A stretch of DNA of 64,000 nucleotides from Ensifer sesbaniae (GCF_013283665.1 NZ_JABEKU010000001.1:3603137-3667136), one strand, 5' to 3'; shown: positions 30,683 to 39,545, numbered from the stretch's first letter. Numbers and translations are program-made. The notes: generated by a model not told the origin, from the sequence alone.

Positions 30683-31672
30683 ATGAGCATTTTGAAAAGC
30701 AGCCTTACCCGTCGCGCCTTCACCGCCCTGGCCGGTGCTGCGATGATCGCCGGCATGTCGCCGGTCGCGTCCTTCGCACAGGACGTGACGATCCCGATCA
30801 TCGTCAAGGACACCACGTCCTTCTATTGGCAAATCGTGCTGGCCGGCGCGCGCGCCGCCGGCAAGGACCTGGGCGTCAATGTACCCGAGCTCGGGGCCCA
30901 ATCCGAGTCCGACATCAACGGCCAGATCAGCATTCTCGAGAACGCGGTTGCCGGCGCTCCGGCTGCCGTCGTCATCTCGCCAACGGAATTCAAGGCGCTC
31001 GGCAAGCCGATCGATGAGGCGGCGAAGTCTGTTCCGATCATCGGCATCGACTCGGGCGCGGACTCGAAGGCCTTCTCCTCGTTCCTCACCACCGACAACG
31101 TCCAGGGTGGCCGCATCGCTGCCGACGGTCTCGCTGCGGCGGTCAAGGAAATGACCGGGAAGGAAGAGGGCGAAATCGCCATCATCACCAGTCTCCCGGG
31201 CGTCGGCTCGCTCGACCAGCGCCGCGAGGGCTTCCTCGATCAGGTCAAGACGAAGTATCCGGGCTTCAAGGTCGTCGCCGACAAATATGCCGACGGCCAG
31301 GCGACGACCGGCCTCAACATCATGACCGACCTGATCACCGCCAATCCCAATCTTGTCGGTGTCTTCGCCTCCAACCTGATCATGGCGCAGGGCGTCGGCC
31401 AGGCGATCGCCGAAAACAAGCTCGGCGACAAGATCAAGGTGATCGGCTTCGACAGCGACGACAAGACGGTCGGCTTCCTCAAGGAAGGCGTTCTGGCCGG
31501 TCTCGTCGTTCAGGATCCCTATCGCATGGGCTATGATGGCGTGAAGACGGCGCTGGCCGTTTCTAAGGGTGAAAAGGTCGAAAAGAACGTCGATACCGGT
31601 GCCAATCTGGTGACCAAGGCCAATATGGCCGAACCGAAGATCGACGCTCTCTTGAACCCGAAGGTGAAGTGA
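30683..31672 (+). CDS. Sugar ABC transporter periplasmic binding protein (CUT2 type)
   Basis: Ribose-type periplasmic substrate-binding protein. Start ATG 30683 follows GAGAGGAAAACCTGGG; an upstream in-frame GTG adds 11 unlikely residues. The signal peptide (about 1-34) is SLTRRAFTALAGAAMIAG with cleavage near SFAQD; the TRRAFT wording resembles a Tat motif. The mature part has IPIIVKDTTSFYWQIVLAGA, VISPTEFKAL, IIGIDSGADS and VIGFDSDDKTVGFLKEG, as in RbsB/XylF proteins. The length is 329 aa. It is the first gene of the importer, followed by two RNA hairpins. Confidence 0.92.
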   Translation: MSILKSSLTRRAFTALAGAAMIAGMSPVASFAQDVTIPIIVKDTTSFYWQIVLAGARAAGKDLGVNVPELGAQSESDINGQISILENAVAGAPAAVVISPTEFKALGKPIDEAAKSVPIIGIDSGADSKAFSSFLTTDNVQGGRIAADGLAAAVKEMTGKEEGEIAIITSLPGVGSLDQRREGFLDQVKTKYPGFKVVADKYADGQATTGLNIMTDLITANPNLVGVFASNLIMAQGVGQAIAENKLGDKIKVIGFDSDDKTVGFLKEGVLAGLVVQDPYRMGYDGVKTALAVSKGEKVEKNVDTGANLVTKANMAEPKIDALLNPKVK

Positions 31673-31680
31673 CGACGGCC

Positions 31681-31740
31681 GCGGCGGGCCGCTTTGCCCG
31701 CCGCACCCGCTTGCGACCGGAACGAGGACCGGTCGCAAGC
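31681..31740 (+). other. Tandem hairpins between binding-protein and ATPase genes
   Basis: Two perfect stems: GCGGCGGGC/GCCCGCCGC (31681-31689, 31696-31704) and GCTTGCGACCGG/CCGGTCGCAAGC (31709-31720, 31729-31740). No T-run follows. Such intercistronic structures usually protect the upstream binding-protein mRNA and lower downstream expression. Confidence 0.7.
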
Positions 31741-31767
31741 GATCTCCGCGATGGGAGGAATGCGCAG

Positions 31768-33321
31768 ATGACCGAGTTGCAAGAGGCGCGCGATATCAGG
31801 ACCGAAGGCCTGCACGTGGCAACGCGCCATCCGGTTCCGAAGGGCGAACCGATTCTGGAACTGCGCGCCCTGCAGAAGAAATACGGCGCCGTGGAAGCCT
31901 TGAAGCCGGCGTCGCTGACCTTTCTTTCCGGTGAGATTCACGCAATCGTCGGCGAGAACGGTGCCGGCAAGTCGACGCTGATCAAGCTTCTGACCGGCGT
32001 CATCAAGCGCACCTCCGGTGAGATCTTCTGGTGCGGCAAACCCGTCCAGCTCGACACGCCGCACGAGGCGATCGAACGCGGCATCAACGCCGTGCACCAG
32101 GAGGTCGTGCTCTGCGCCCACCTGACGGTGGCGGCCAACATGTTTCTCGGCGACGAGATCAACCGCAATGGCCTGATGCGCAAGCGCGCCATGACCGATG
32201 CGGCCCAACGCGTACTCGACGATCTCGGCTTCAACCTGCCCGCCGCCGCCGTGCTCGGTAGTCTCACGATCGGCCAGCAGCAGCTCGTCGCCACCGCGCG
32301 CGCCGCGATGCGCGGCACGCAGTTCCTGATCTTCGACGAGCCGACGGCCTATCTGACGCGGCAGGAATCGGCCCAGCTCTTCCGGCTGATCCGCAGGCTC
32401 CAGGCCGAAGGCGTCACCATCGTCTATATCAGCCACCGCATGGAGGAAGTCTTCGAGCTTGCCGATCGCGTCTCGGTGCTGCGTGACGGCACCCATGTCG
32501 GTACCCGCAAGATCGGCGAAACGAACGAGGCGGAACTGATCGCGTTGATGATCAACCGCACGATCGAGCAGATCTATCACAAGGAGCATTTTCCGCCCGG
32601 CGAAGTCATCGTCGAAACGCGAGACTTGAGCGGTCCCGGATTCCAGGACGTATCGCTGACCGTTCACGCCGGCGAGATCGTCGGCCTCTACGGGTTGATC
32701 GGGGCGGGGCGCAGCGAGTTTGCGCTCGGCCTCTATGGGCGCCATCGCCCAAGCGCCGGCGAGGTCTATTGGCAGGGGCGCAAGGTGGATATCGCCAGCG
32801 AGCGTGTTGCCATGGATCTCGGTATCGCGCTGGCGCCGGAAAGCCGTCGCGACCAGGGCCTGTGCCTCAATCTGCCGATCGGCCTCAACATCAACCTGCC
32901 GGTGTTCAGCCGGCTGACGCGCGGGTTTACGATCAACGGCCAGCAGGAGCGGGAGAATGCCGACCGGCAGATCCGCGACCTGAAGATCAAGACGCCTTCG
33001 CGCCGGGTCCTGGCGTCCGCCATGTCCGGCGGCAACCAGCAGAAGATCGTCATCGGCAAATGGCTGAGCCACGGCGCCAAGCTCTTCATTTTCGACGAGC
33101 CGACCGTCGGCGTTGACGTTGGTACCAAGGCGGAAATCTACCGCCTGTTCGCACGGCTTCTGGAGAACGGGGCGGGCATCATCCTGATTTCGTCCTATCT
33201 GCCTGAGGTCTACGAGCTCGCGGATCGGCTGCACGTGTTCCGGCGCGGCCGGCTGGTTGCCAGCCACGACTATCGCGCCGCCAGCCATGAGGAAGTGCTG
33301 ACGCAGGCGATCGGCGTTTGA
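31768..33321 (+). CDS. Sugar ABC transporter ATP-binding protein (two NBDs)
   Basis: RbsA/XylG-type fused double ATPase that energises CUT2 sugar import. The first domain has Walker A GENGAGKST (62-70), the signature-like LTIGQQQ and Walker B FLIFDEPTA. The second has a degenerate P-loop GLIGAGRSE but a good signature MSGGNQQK and Walker B LFIFDEPTVGVD. ATG 31768 follows GGGAGGAA; the frame is open further upstream without similarity. The length of 517 aa is typical. Confidence 0.94.
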   Translation: MTELQEARDIRTEGLHVATRHPVPKGEPILELRALQKKYGAVEALKPASLTFLSGEIHAIVGENGAGKSTLIKLLTGVIKRTSGEIFWCGKPVQLDTPHEAIERGINAVHQEVVLCAHLTVAANMFLGDEINRNGLMRKRAMTDAAQRVLDDLGFNLPAAAVLGSLTIGQQQLVATARAAMRGTQFLIFDEPTAYLTRQESAQLFRLIRRLQAEGVTIVYISHRMEEVFELADRVSVLRDGTHVGTRKIGETNEAELIALMINRTIEQIYHKEHFPPGEVIVETRDLSGPGFQDVSLTVHAGEIVGLYGLIGAGRSEFALGLYGRHRPSAGEVYWQGRKVDIASERVAMDLGIALAPESRRDQGLCLNLPIGLNINLPVFSRLTRGFTINGQQERENADRQIRDLKIKTPSRRVLASAMSGGNQQKIVIGKWLSHGAKLFIFDEPTVGVDVGTKAEIYRLFARLLENGAGIILISSYLPEVYELADRLHVFRRGRLVASHDYRAASHEEVLTQAIGV

Positions 33322-33381
33322 ACGCCTGGAGCGGGATGAGTGAGCGGTTTTCCGCCCGCATCCCACTCAGCTTATGAAGAC

Positions 33382-33425
33382 GATCATGATGATCTTGGTC
33401 GAATAGATCCAAGATCGTCATGATC
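33382..33425. repeat. Long imperfect inverted repeat between ATPase and permease genes
   Basis: 17-bp arms GATCATGATGATCTTGG and CCAAGATCGTCATGATC with one mismatch and a 10-nt loop. A GC-rich partial hairpin (33337-33366, GGGATGAGTGAGCGG with CCGCCCGCATCCC) precedes it. The combination resembles repeated intergenic elements common in Sinorhizobium; that is from memory. Confidence 0.6.
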
Positions 33426-33457
33426 TAAGAAACTTGAGGGATGCAGGGAGGAAGATC

Positions 33458-34435
33458 ATGAGTGCGGAAACGGTGGAGAGCGGCGCCAGTGCGGCGCCAC
33501 GCAAGGGCGTGAGCATTCTGTTCGGCCTCACCCTTTTGGGGCTGCTTCTGTTCCTCTGGCTGCTGCTGGGGTTTGCCACCAACAGCTTCTGGACGCCCAA
33601 CAACATCAGCAACCTGCTGCGCCAGGGCGCGATGACGGCGATCCTTGCGGTCGGCCAGACCTTCGTCATCATCACCGCCGGCATCGACCTTTCGGTGGGC
33701 GCGGTGGTCGGCTTCACCAGCGTCATCGTCGCCTGGCTGCTTGCGGCCGGCGTGCCGCTCTGGGCCGCCATCCTGCTCACGCTTGCCTTCGGAGTGCTGA
33801 TCGGCGCCTTCCACGCCTTCGGCATCGTACGCATGGGCCTGCCGCCCTTCATCATCACGCTTGCGACCCTCACTTCGCTCCGTGGCATCGGCCTGCTGAT
33901 CACCAACGGCTCGACGATCTCGATCACAAATGAAGCCTTCACCAACTTCTCGCGGGCGGATTTCCTCGGCGTGCCCAGCCTGTTCTGGATGGTGATCGTG
34001 GTGGCGATCCCGGCCTATGTCTTCCTGCATCTGAGCCGCTTCGGGCGCTACCTCTTCGCCGTCGGCTCCAACAGCGAGGCAGCACGCCTCTCCGGCGTCA
34101 ACGTCCACCGCACCATCTATCTCGCTTATATCCTCTCCTCGACTTGCGCCGCCTTCGTCGGCTTGCTGCTCGCCTCGCGCATCGGCATCGGCAACGCGAC
34201 GCAGGCCGAGGGCTGGGAACTGCAGGCGATCGCCTCGTCGGTCATCGGCGGTACCAGCTTGTTCGGTGCGGTCGGTTCGGTGCACGGGCCGCTGCTGGGC
34301 GCCTTCATCCTCGCGACGATCAACAACGGCGCCAATCTCCTGAACGTCAACTCGTTCTGGCAGCGCATCATCACCGGCGTTCTGATCATCGTCATCGTCT
34401 ATTTCGACCAACTCCGGCGTCGCAGCGCCCGCTAG
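33458..34435 (+). CDS. Sugar ABC transporter permease (CUT2 type)
   Basis: RbsC-like inner-membrane permease with about 8-10 helices (LTLLGLLLFLWLLLGFA, IITAGIDLSVGAVVGF, LPPFIITLATLTSLRGIGLLI in part, LGAFILATINNGANLLN). ITAGIDLSVGA is the conserved permease motif of this family. ATG 33458 follows GGGAGGAAGATC. The length of 325 aa is normal. It completes the importer with the binding protein and ATPase. Confidence 0.94.
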   Translation: MSAETVESGASAAPRKGVSILFGLTLLGLLLFLWLLLGFATNSFWTPNNISNLLRQGAMTAILAVGQTFVIITAGIDLSVGAVVGFTSVIVAWLLAAGVPLWAAILLTLAFGVLIGAFHAFGIVRMGLPPFIITLATLTSLRGIGLLITNGSTISITNEAFTNFSRADFLGVPSLFWMVIVVAIPAYVFLHLSRFGRYLFAVGSNSEAARLSGVNVHRTIYLAYILSSTCAAFVGLLLASRIGIGNATQAEGWELQAIASSVIGGTSLFGAVGSVHGPLLGAFILATINNGANLLNVNSFWQRIITGVLIIVIVYFDQLRRRSAR

Positions 34436-34467
34436 GCGCCGGCACCGAACATTCCGTGGGAAATGTC

Positions 34468-35490
34468 ATGAAAGCCGTGCTCTGCCTCGAACCCGGCCAT
34501 CTGGAGGTCGTCGACCGTCCGCCGGCTGAGAATGTGCCTGACGGGTGGGTGCGTGTCGCCGTCAGCCATGTCGGCATCTGCGGCACCGATTACCATATCT
34601 TCGCCGGCAAACATCCGTTCCTCGAATACCCGCGCGTCATGGGCCACGAGATATCGGCTACGGTCATCTCCGGTGGCCGCGGCACGGCGATCGCGCCCGG
34701 CACGCCGGTCGTGGTGAACCCCTATCTTTCCTGCGGCAACTGCGTTGCCTGTCGAAAGGGTAAACCCAACTGCTGCACCGCCATCAAGGTTCTCGGCGTG
34801 CATACCGATGGCGCTTTTTGTGAAGAGATCATCGTACCAGACGGCAATCTTTATCCGGCGCAGGATCTGTCGCCGGAGGCCGCCGCCACCGTAGAATTCC
34901 TGGCGATCGGGGCCCATGCGGTGCGCCGTGCTTCCGCGGATGCCGGTTCACGGGCATTGGTCATCGGCGCGGGACCGATCGGTCTCGGCACCGCGATCTT
35001 CTCGCGCATCGCCGGCCACCGGGTGACGCTGATCGACACCAGCACCGAACGGCTGGACTTTGCCGCCCGCAAACTCGGCTTTGCCAACGGTATTGTCGCC
35101 GATATGGAAGTGGCGGCGCGCGTTGCCGAGGCGACGGATGGCGACGGCTTCGACGTCGTCTTCGATGCCACTGGTCACGGTGGCTCTATGCAGGCGGCCT
35201 TTTCCTATGTCGCCCATGGCGGCACGCTGGTCTTCGTCAGTGTCGTCAAGGACGAGATCCGCTTTTCCGACCCGGAGTTCCACAAGCGTGAGATGACGCT
35301 GATCGGAAGCCGCAACGCGACCCGCCAGGACTTTGACCATGTCGTCGCGTCGATCGCCTCTGGCCTCGTGCCGGTCGAGGCCCTGATCACCCACCGCACG
35401 ACACTCGACGGAGCCGTCGTCGATCTTCCTCGTTGGGCGGAAGAAAAGACGGGTCTGGTCAAGGCGATCGTCAAGGTGGCTGTCACGTGA
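34468..35490 (+). CDS. Zinc-dependent alcohol dehydrogenase, sugar-acid 5-dehydrogenase-like
   Basis: Medium-chain dehydrogenase. Catalytic zinc ligands Cys38 (GICGTDYH), His60 and Glu61 (VMGHE); structural zinc Cys89, Cys92, Cys95 and Cys103; cofactor motif VIGAGPIGLGT. It resembles sorbitol/threonine dehydrogenases and L-galactonate 5-dehydrogenase (which makes D-tagaturonate). The 340-aa length is typical. It is 32 nt after the permease with a weak ribosome site. With uxaB and uxaA in the same island, oxidation of an aldonate to tagaturonate is a sensible but untested role. Confidence 0.85.
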   Translation: MKAVLCLEPGHLEVVDRPPAENVPDGWVRVAVSHVGICGTDYHIFAGKHPFLEYPRVMGHEISATVISGGRGTAIAPGTPVVVNPYLSCGNCVACRKGKPNCCTAIKVLGVHTDGAFCEEIIVPDGNLYPAQDLSPEAAATVEFLAIGAHAVRRASADAGSRALVIGAGPIGLGTAIFSRIAGHRVTLIDTSTERLDFAARKLGFANGIVADMEVAARVAEATDGDGFDVVFDATGHGGSMQAAFSYVAHGGTLVFVSVVKDEIRFSDPEFHKREMTLIGSRNATRQDFDHVVASIASGLVPVEALITHRTTLDGAVVDLPRWAEEKTGLVKAIVKVAVT

Positions 35491-35689
35491 GACCGCTGAT
35501 TGCTGCATCGCCATAGGGTCGCCATGAGCGTGGAGTTGCCACTTTTTCCTGAAATTGCCCGGCATCCGGCACCCAGCGCACGAAAATAGCGGAAAACCGC
35601 CAGTTTCAGACAAGCTCGTTTGCAAATCGTCAGGAATCCGGATTCAGTCTGGCCTAAGGCCTTGTATCGAGGTGACACGGGTATACATG

Positions 35690-35702
35690 TTGCACTGCAC
35701 AA
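35690..35702. promoter_or_regulatory. Candidate PhaR/AniA-type operator upstream of phaZ
   Basis: TTGCACTGCACAA contains the palindromic core TGCACTGCA, 108 nt before phaZ. TGC-rich palindromes are bound by PhaR-type regulators of polyhydroxybutyrate genes in alphaproteobacteria. The rest of the 320-bp gap 35491-35810 shows nothing I recognise. Confidence 0.3.
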
Positions 35703-35810
35703 GAAAAATGGTAGTCTGGCAGCGATTGCGGACACCAAGACAAACAATCGCAAGCTTGCGTCCGACCGGGAGCGGCGTTGTCGTTGATTGAACCAAGGGG
35801 TACGCTTCCC

Positions 35811-37085
35811 ATGTTCTACCAGCTCTATGAATTGAACCATGCAATGATGGCGCCGTGGCGTACGGCCGCCGATGCCATGCGGCTTGCCTTCAGCAACCCG
35901 ATGAATCCCGTCTCGCACACCTATTTCGGTCGTGCGGCCGCTGCCGGGCTCGAAGTGTTCGAGCGCTCCACCCGCCGCTATGGCAAGCCGGAGTTCGGGC
36001 TTCCCGCGACCGAGGTCGACGGCACGTCCGTCTCCGTCTACGAGCGCATCGTCTGGCGCGCTCCCTTCTGCAACCTCATCCATTTCGAGCGCGCCTTGCC
36101 CAAGGGGCGTGCTGCCGATCCGAAGGTCCTGGTGGTGGCGCCGATGTCCGGCCACTACGCGACGCTGCTGCGCGGCACCGTGGAAGCTCTGCTGCCACAT
36201 TCCGACATCTACATCACCGACTGGATCGACGCCCGCATGGTGCCGCTCAGCGAAGGTACTTTCGATCTCGATGACTACATCGACTACGTCATCCAGATGC
36301 TGCACTTCCTGGGCCCGAACACCCATGTGATCGGCGTCTGTCAGCCGGCGGTGCCGGTGCTCGCCGCCGTCGCGCTGATGGAAGCGGCCGACGATCCGCT
36401 GTCGCCGGCGACGATGACGCTGATGGGCGGACCGATCGACACGCGCATCAATCCGACCGGCGTCAACCAGCTCGCCGAACAGCGGCCGATCGAATGGTTC
36501 CGCGACAATGTCATCATGCCGGTGCCGTGGCCGCAACCGGGCTTCATGCGCATGGTCTATCCGGGCTTCCTGCAGCTTTCCGGCTTCATGTCGATGAACC
36601 TCGACCGTCACCTGATCGCCCACAAGGAGTTCTTCGCGCATCTGGTGAAGAACGACGGCGACGCGGCCGAGAAGCATCGCGACTTCTACGACGAGTATCT
36701 CGCAGTCATGGACCTGACCGCCGAATTCTACCTGCAGACCGTGCAGGTGGTCTTCATGCAGCATGCGCTTCCGAAGGGCGAGATGATGCATCGCGGGAAG
36801 CGCGTCGACACGACGGCGATCAGGAAGGTCGCGCTGCTGACCGTCGAGGGCGAGAACGACGATATCTCCGGCGTCGGTCAGACGAAGGCGGCGCAGGCGA
36901 TCTGCACCAACATCCCTGATCATATGCGCATGCATTACATGCAGCCGGACGTCGGCCACTACGGCGTCTTCAATGGTTCGCGCTTCCGCCGCGAAATCGC
37001 CCCGCGCATCGTCGCCTTCCACCGCGAACATTCGCGGCACGTGAAGCCGGTGAAGCAGCTCATCAAGGGCGGCAAGTCGGCCTGA
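35811..37085 (+). CDS. phaZ: Intracellular polyhydroxybutyrate depolymerase
   Basis: Mobilises stored poly-3-hydroxybutyrate to monomers and oligomers at the granule surface. The N-terminus MFYQLYELNHAMMAPWR is the family signature. An alpha/beta-hydrolase-like nucleophile elbow VIGVCQPAVP has Cys177 in place of the usual Ser, as in Ralstonia-type intracellular PhaZ; the C-terminal QPDVGHYGVFNGSRFR carries the catalytic His. ATG 35811 is chosen over 35778 for this signature. The length of 424 aa is normal. It is monocistronic. Confidence 0.93.
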   Translation: MFYQLYELNHAMMAPWRTAADAMRLAFSNPMNPVSHTYFGRAAAAGLEVFERSTRRYGKPEFGLPATEVDGTSVSVYERIVWRAPFCNLIHFERALPKGRAADPKVLVVAPMSGHYATLLRGTVEALLPHSDIYITDWIDARMVPLSEGTFDLDDYIDYVIQMLHFLGPNTHVIGVCQPAVPVLAAVALMEAADDPLSPATMTLMGGPIDTRINPTGVNQLAEQRPIEWFRDNVIMPVPWPQPGFMRMVYPGFLQLSGFMSMNLDRHLIAHKEFFAHLVKNDGDAAEKHRDFYDEYLAVMDLTAEFYLQTVQVVFMQHALPKGEMMHRGKRVDTTAIRKVALLTVEGENDDISGVGQTKAAQAICTNIPDHMRMHYMQPDVGHYGVFNGSRFRREIAPRIVAFHREHSRHVKPVKQLIKGGKSA

Positions 37086-37230
37086 CCTCGTCACCGGGCC
37101 GTTTTGACCGCGCAGAGTCAAAGGTTTGTCCGATTCCGGGGGAGGGCGTCTTGCACAGCCAGGGTCGCCTTCCCACATCGTTTTCATCGGGTCGCATGGG
37201 CGGCCCGGATGATTGCGAGGAATCCTGAAG

Positions 37231-37650
37231 ATGAACCAATCTGCAATGATCCGTCCGGATTGGACGCCCGCGACCATCGCCCTGATGGTGCTCGGCTTCG
37301 TGGTCTTCTGGCCACTGGGCCTGGCCATGCTCGCCTACATTCTGTTCGGCGAAAAGCTCAAGACGTTCAAGAAAGACGCCAACGATACGGTGGATGGCAT
37401 GTGCTCTGCATTCAAGCGCGGCGGTCGCCGCTCCAACTGGACGCACCGCACCGGCAACGTCGCCTTCGACGACTGGCGCGAAGCCGAACTTGCGCGCCTC
37501 GACGAGGAGCGCCGCAAGCTCGACGAAATGCGTGAAGAATTCGACACCTATGTGCGCGAGCTTCGCCGTGCCAAGGACCAGGAAGAGTTCGACCGCTTCA
37601 TGCGCGACCGCAAGAACGGCGGCTCCGGCCCGGTTGTCGAAGCTCACTGA
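37231..37650 (+). CDS. DUF2852 membrane protein
   Basis: 139-aa protein of unknown function found mainly in Rhizobiales. One membrane helix (TIALMVLGFVVFWPLGLAML, about 14-33) is followed by a charged region with GRRSNWTHRTGNVAFDDWRE and a coiled-coil-like stretch (LARLDEERRKLDEMREEFD, then RELRRAKDQEEFDRFM). ATG 37231 follows GCGAGGAATCCTGAAG; TTG 37213 is less likely. Family assignment rests on the WTHRTGNVAFDDWRE segment. Confidence 0.82.
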   Translation: MNQSAMIRPDWTPATIALMVLGFVVFWPLGLAMLAYILFGEKLKTFKKDANDTVDGMCSAFKRGGRRSNWTHRTGNVAFDDWREAELARLDEERRKLDEMREEFDTYVRELRRAKDQEEFDRFMRDRKNGGSGPVVEAH

Positions 37651-37663
37651 CCCGATGATGCTT

Positions 37664-37687
37664 CCGGCGTTTCACATGAAACGCCGG
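37664..37687. other. 24-bp inverted repeat downstream of the DUF2852 gene
   Basis: CCGGCGTTTCA and TGAAACGCCGG form 11-bp perfect arms around CA. No T-run follows, so it is at best a Rho-assisted or processing hairpin. The centre GTTTCACATGAAAC resembles a parS whose central CG is changed. Confidence 0.55.
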
Positions 37688-37749
37688 ATATCCGTTCGCG
37701 TCTCGCGGCACTGTAGGCGAAAGCCCCGCGAATCGGTTAGAAAGCCTGC

Positions 37750-38502
37750 ATGTTCCCTTCCTTCAAGCGGCGCATTCAACCTGCACCACCCGCCACGACG
37801 CGGCAGATCGTGGTCGCCGGCAAGTCCTTGCCGCTGACGATCAAGCAGAACGTACGCGCGACCCGCATGACGCTTCGCATCGAGCCCGGCGGCCGGGCAC
37901 TGAAGATGACGATCCCTCAAGGTCTGTCGGAGCGCGAGGTCAATGCCTTTCTCAGCCGCCATCAGGGTTGGCTGATGACGAAGCTTGCCCGCTTCTCCGG
38001 CGAAAGCCAGATCGAGGAGGGCGGTTCCATCCTCATCCGCGGCATCTCCCATCGCATCGAGCGCACCGGCAAGATCCGCGGCCTGACGGAAGCGATCGTG
38101 CTTGATGACGAGCCGGTGTTGCGCGTCAGCGGCGGCGAGGAGCATCTGAACCGGCGCATCGTCGATTTTCTCAAGAAAGAGGCCCGCCAGGATCTCGATC
38201 GTCTGGTGGCGATCTATACCGGTCGCATCGGCCGGCGAGCGAAGTCGCTGTCGCTCAAGGACACGCGCAGCCGCTGGGGATCCTGTTCTGCAGATGGGGC
38301 GCTGAGTTTTTCCTGGCGCATCGTCATGGCACCGCCGAAGGTCATCGCCTATCTCGCAGCGCACGAGGTCGCGCATTTGCAGGAGATGAATCACGGGCCT
38401 GATTTTTGGGCGCTGTGTGGGAAATTGTGCCCGGATACGGACGATGCCAAGCGCTGGCTCCGCCGCAACGGCACGATGCTTCACGCCATCGACTTCGACT
38501 GA
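37750..38502 (+). CDS. SprT/YgjP-like zinc metallopeptidase (DUF45)
   Basis: 250-aa predicted cytoplasmic zinc peptidase of the WLM/DUF45 family. The active-site motif HEVAH (205-209) in YLAAHEVAHLQEMNHGPDFW supplies two His ligands and the catalytic Glu, with His215 as a third ligand. RSRWGSCSADGALSFSWR just before is the other conserved block. Substrates are unknown. The N-terminal 35 residues are basic with no signal peptide. It is convergent with the small membrane-protein gene. Confidence 0.9.
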   Translation: MFPSFKRRIQPAPPATTRQIVVAGKSLPLTIKQNVRATRMTLRIEPGGRALKMTIPQGLSEREVNAFLSRHQGWLMTKLARFSGESQIEEGGSILIRGISHRIERTGKIRGLTEAIVLDDEPVLRVSGGEEHLNRRIVDFLKKEARQDLDRLVAIYTGRIGRRAKSLSLKDTRSRWGSCSADGALSFSWRIVMAPPKVIAYLAAHEVAHLQEMNHGPDFWALCGKLCPDTDDAKRWLRRNGTMLHAIDFD

Positions 38503-38518
38503 GCCGGCCAGCCGGAGA

Positions 38519-38713
38519 TCATGCGCGGTGGCGCAGCGCTTCGCGGATCTTCTCGTCGGTCTTGTATTGGCTGAGCGCATAGACCGACCAGATCGCCGCC
38601 GGAACCCAACCGATCAGTGTGAGCTGCAGGATCAGACAGATGAGGCCGGCAAAGGGCCGGCCGATCGTGAAAAACTGCAGCCAGGGTAGGATAAGCGCGA
38701 GCAACAGGCGCAT
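38519..38713 (-). CDS. Small Pmp3/YqaE-type membrane protein
   Basis: 64-aa hydrophobic protein. MRLLLALILPWLQFF is followed by TIGRPFAGLICLILQLTLIG, which fits the YqaE/Pmp3 family, then a short WSVYALSQYKTDEKI tail. ATG 38713 is preceded by GGAGAG at good distance; two ATGs further upstream (38725, 38740) lack one. Pmp3 proteins affect membrane potential and stress tolerance in yeast; the function here is unknown. Confidence 0.8.
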   Translation of the reverse strand: MRLLLALILPWLQFFTIGRPFAGLICLILQLTLIGWVPAAIWSVYALSQYKTDEKIREALRHRA

Positions 38714-38870
38714 CAGTCTCTCCATTATGGTAAAATGCATATGGTGAAAGCTCGCCGGTCGCGCAAGTGGCGCACACCCGTTGGGGCATAGGTGCCGGGG
38801 GCGCTGGCTGGCAGGCCGCGCGTCGGTTTTTGGCTCGACTCGGGCGACATTTCATGCAAGGTCGCTTCTC

Positions 38871-39545
38871 ATGAAAACCGAAGTAAAGATATGCGGGCTG
38901 AAGACCGCGGAAGCGGTTGAGCGCGCTGTGGCGCTCGGCGCATCCCATACCGGCTTCATCTTTTTCCCGAAGAGCCCCAGGAACATCGAGCCCGATGATG
39001 CCGGCCGCCTGGCAGATCGGATTCGTGGTCGTGCGAAGATCGTTGCGGTCACGGTCGATGCCGACAACGACGAGCTCGATGAGATCGTCTCGGCGCTCAA
39101 TCCGGATATCCTGCAGCTTCATGGCAGCGAGAGCCCGGAACAGTTGCTGACGGTCAAGGCGATGTACGGCCTTCCGGTCATGAAGGCGCTTTCGGTGCGC
39201 GAAGCCTCGGATCTCGAAAAGATCGACGCCTATATCGGCATCGCCGACCGTTTCCTGCTTGATGCCAAGCCGCCCGCCGGCTCGGATCTGCCGGGTGGCA
39301 ACGGCGTCTCCTTCGACTGGCGGCTGCTCGACGCGCTTGACGGAAGCGTCGATTACATGCTTTCCGGTGGTCTCAATGCCAACAACATCGGCGAGGCCCT
39401 GGCGCAGACCCAGGCCCGCGCCATCGATACCTCCTCCGGCGTCGAGAGCGCGCCGGGCGTCAAGGATTTGAAGCTCATGGAATCGTTTTTCAATGCCGTT
39501 CGCCAGGCGGAGGCGGGCATGCCACGGTCAGGGAGCAGGACGTGA
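38871..39545 (+). CDS. trpF: Phosphoribosylanthranilate isomerase
   Basis: Third tryptophan-specific step, isomerising N-(5-phosphoribosyl)anthranilate to Cd[12 protein letters not shown] (5-14) carries the catalytic Cys, [12 protein letters not shown] and [10 protein letters not shown] are core strands, and [22 protein letters not shown] and [15 protein letters not shown] the phosphate-binding end in shorter blocks. ATG 38871 gives 224 aa. Its TGA overlaps the trpB GTG by 4 nt. Confidence 0.95.
   Translation: MKTEVKICGLKTAEAVERAVALGASHTGFIFFPKSPRNIEPDDAGRLADRIRGRAKIVAVTVDADNDELDEIVSALNPDILQLHGSESPEQLLTVKAMYGLPVMKALSVREASDLEKIDAYIGIADRFLLDAKPPAGSDLPGGNGVSFDWRLLDALDGSVDYMLSGGLNANNIGEALAQTQARAIDTSSGVESAPGVKDLKLMESFFNAVRQAEAGMPRSGSRT

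Noticed and set aside
31531-33366. 611-codon open frame antisense to the sugar ABC ATPase gene
   Set aside because: The opposite strand encodes a complete, motif-rich ABC ATPase; the antisense product is Arg/His/Asp-rich shadow sequence.
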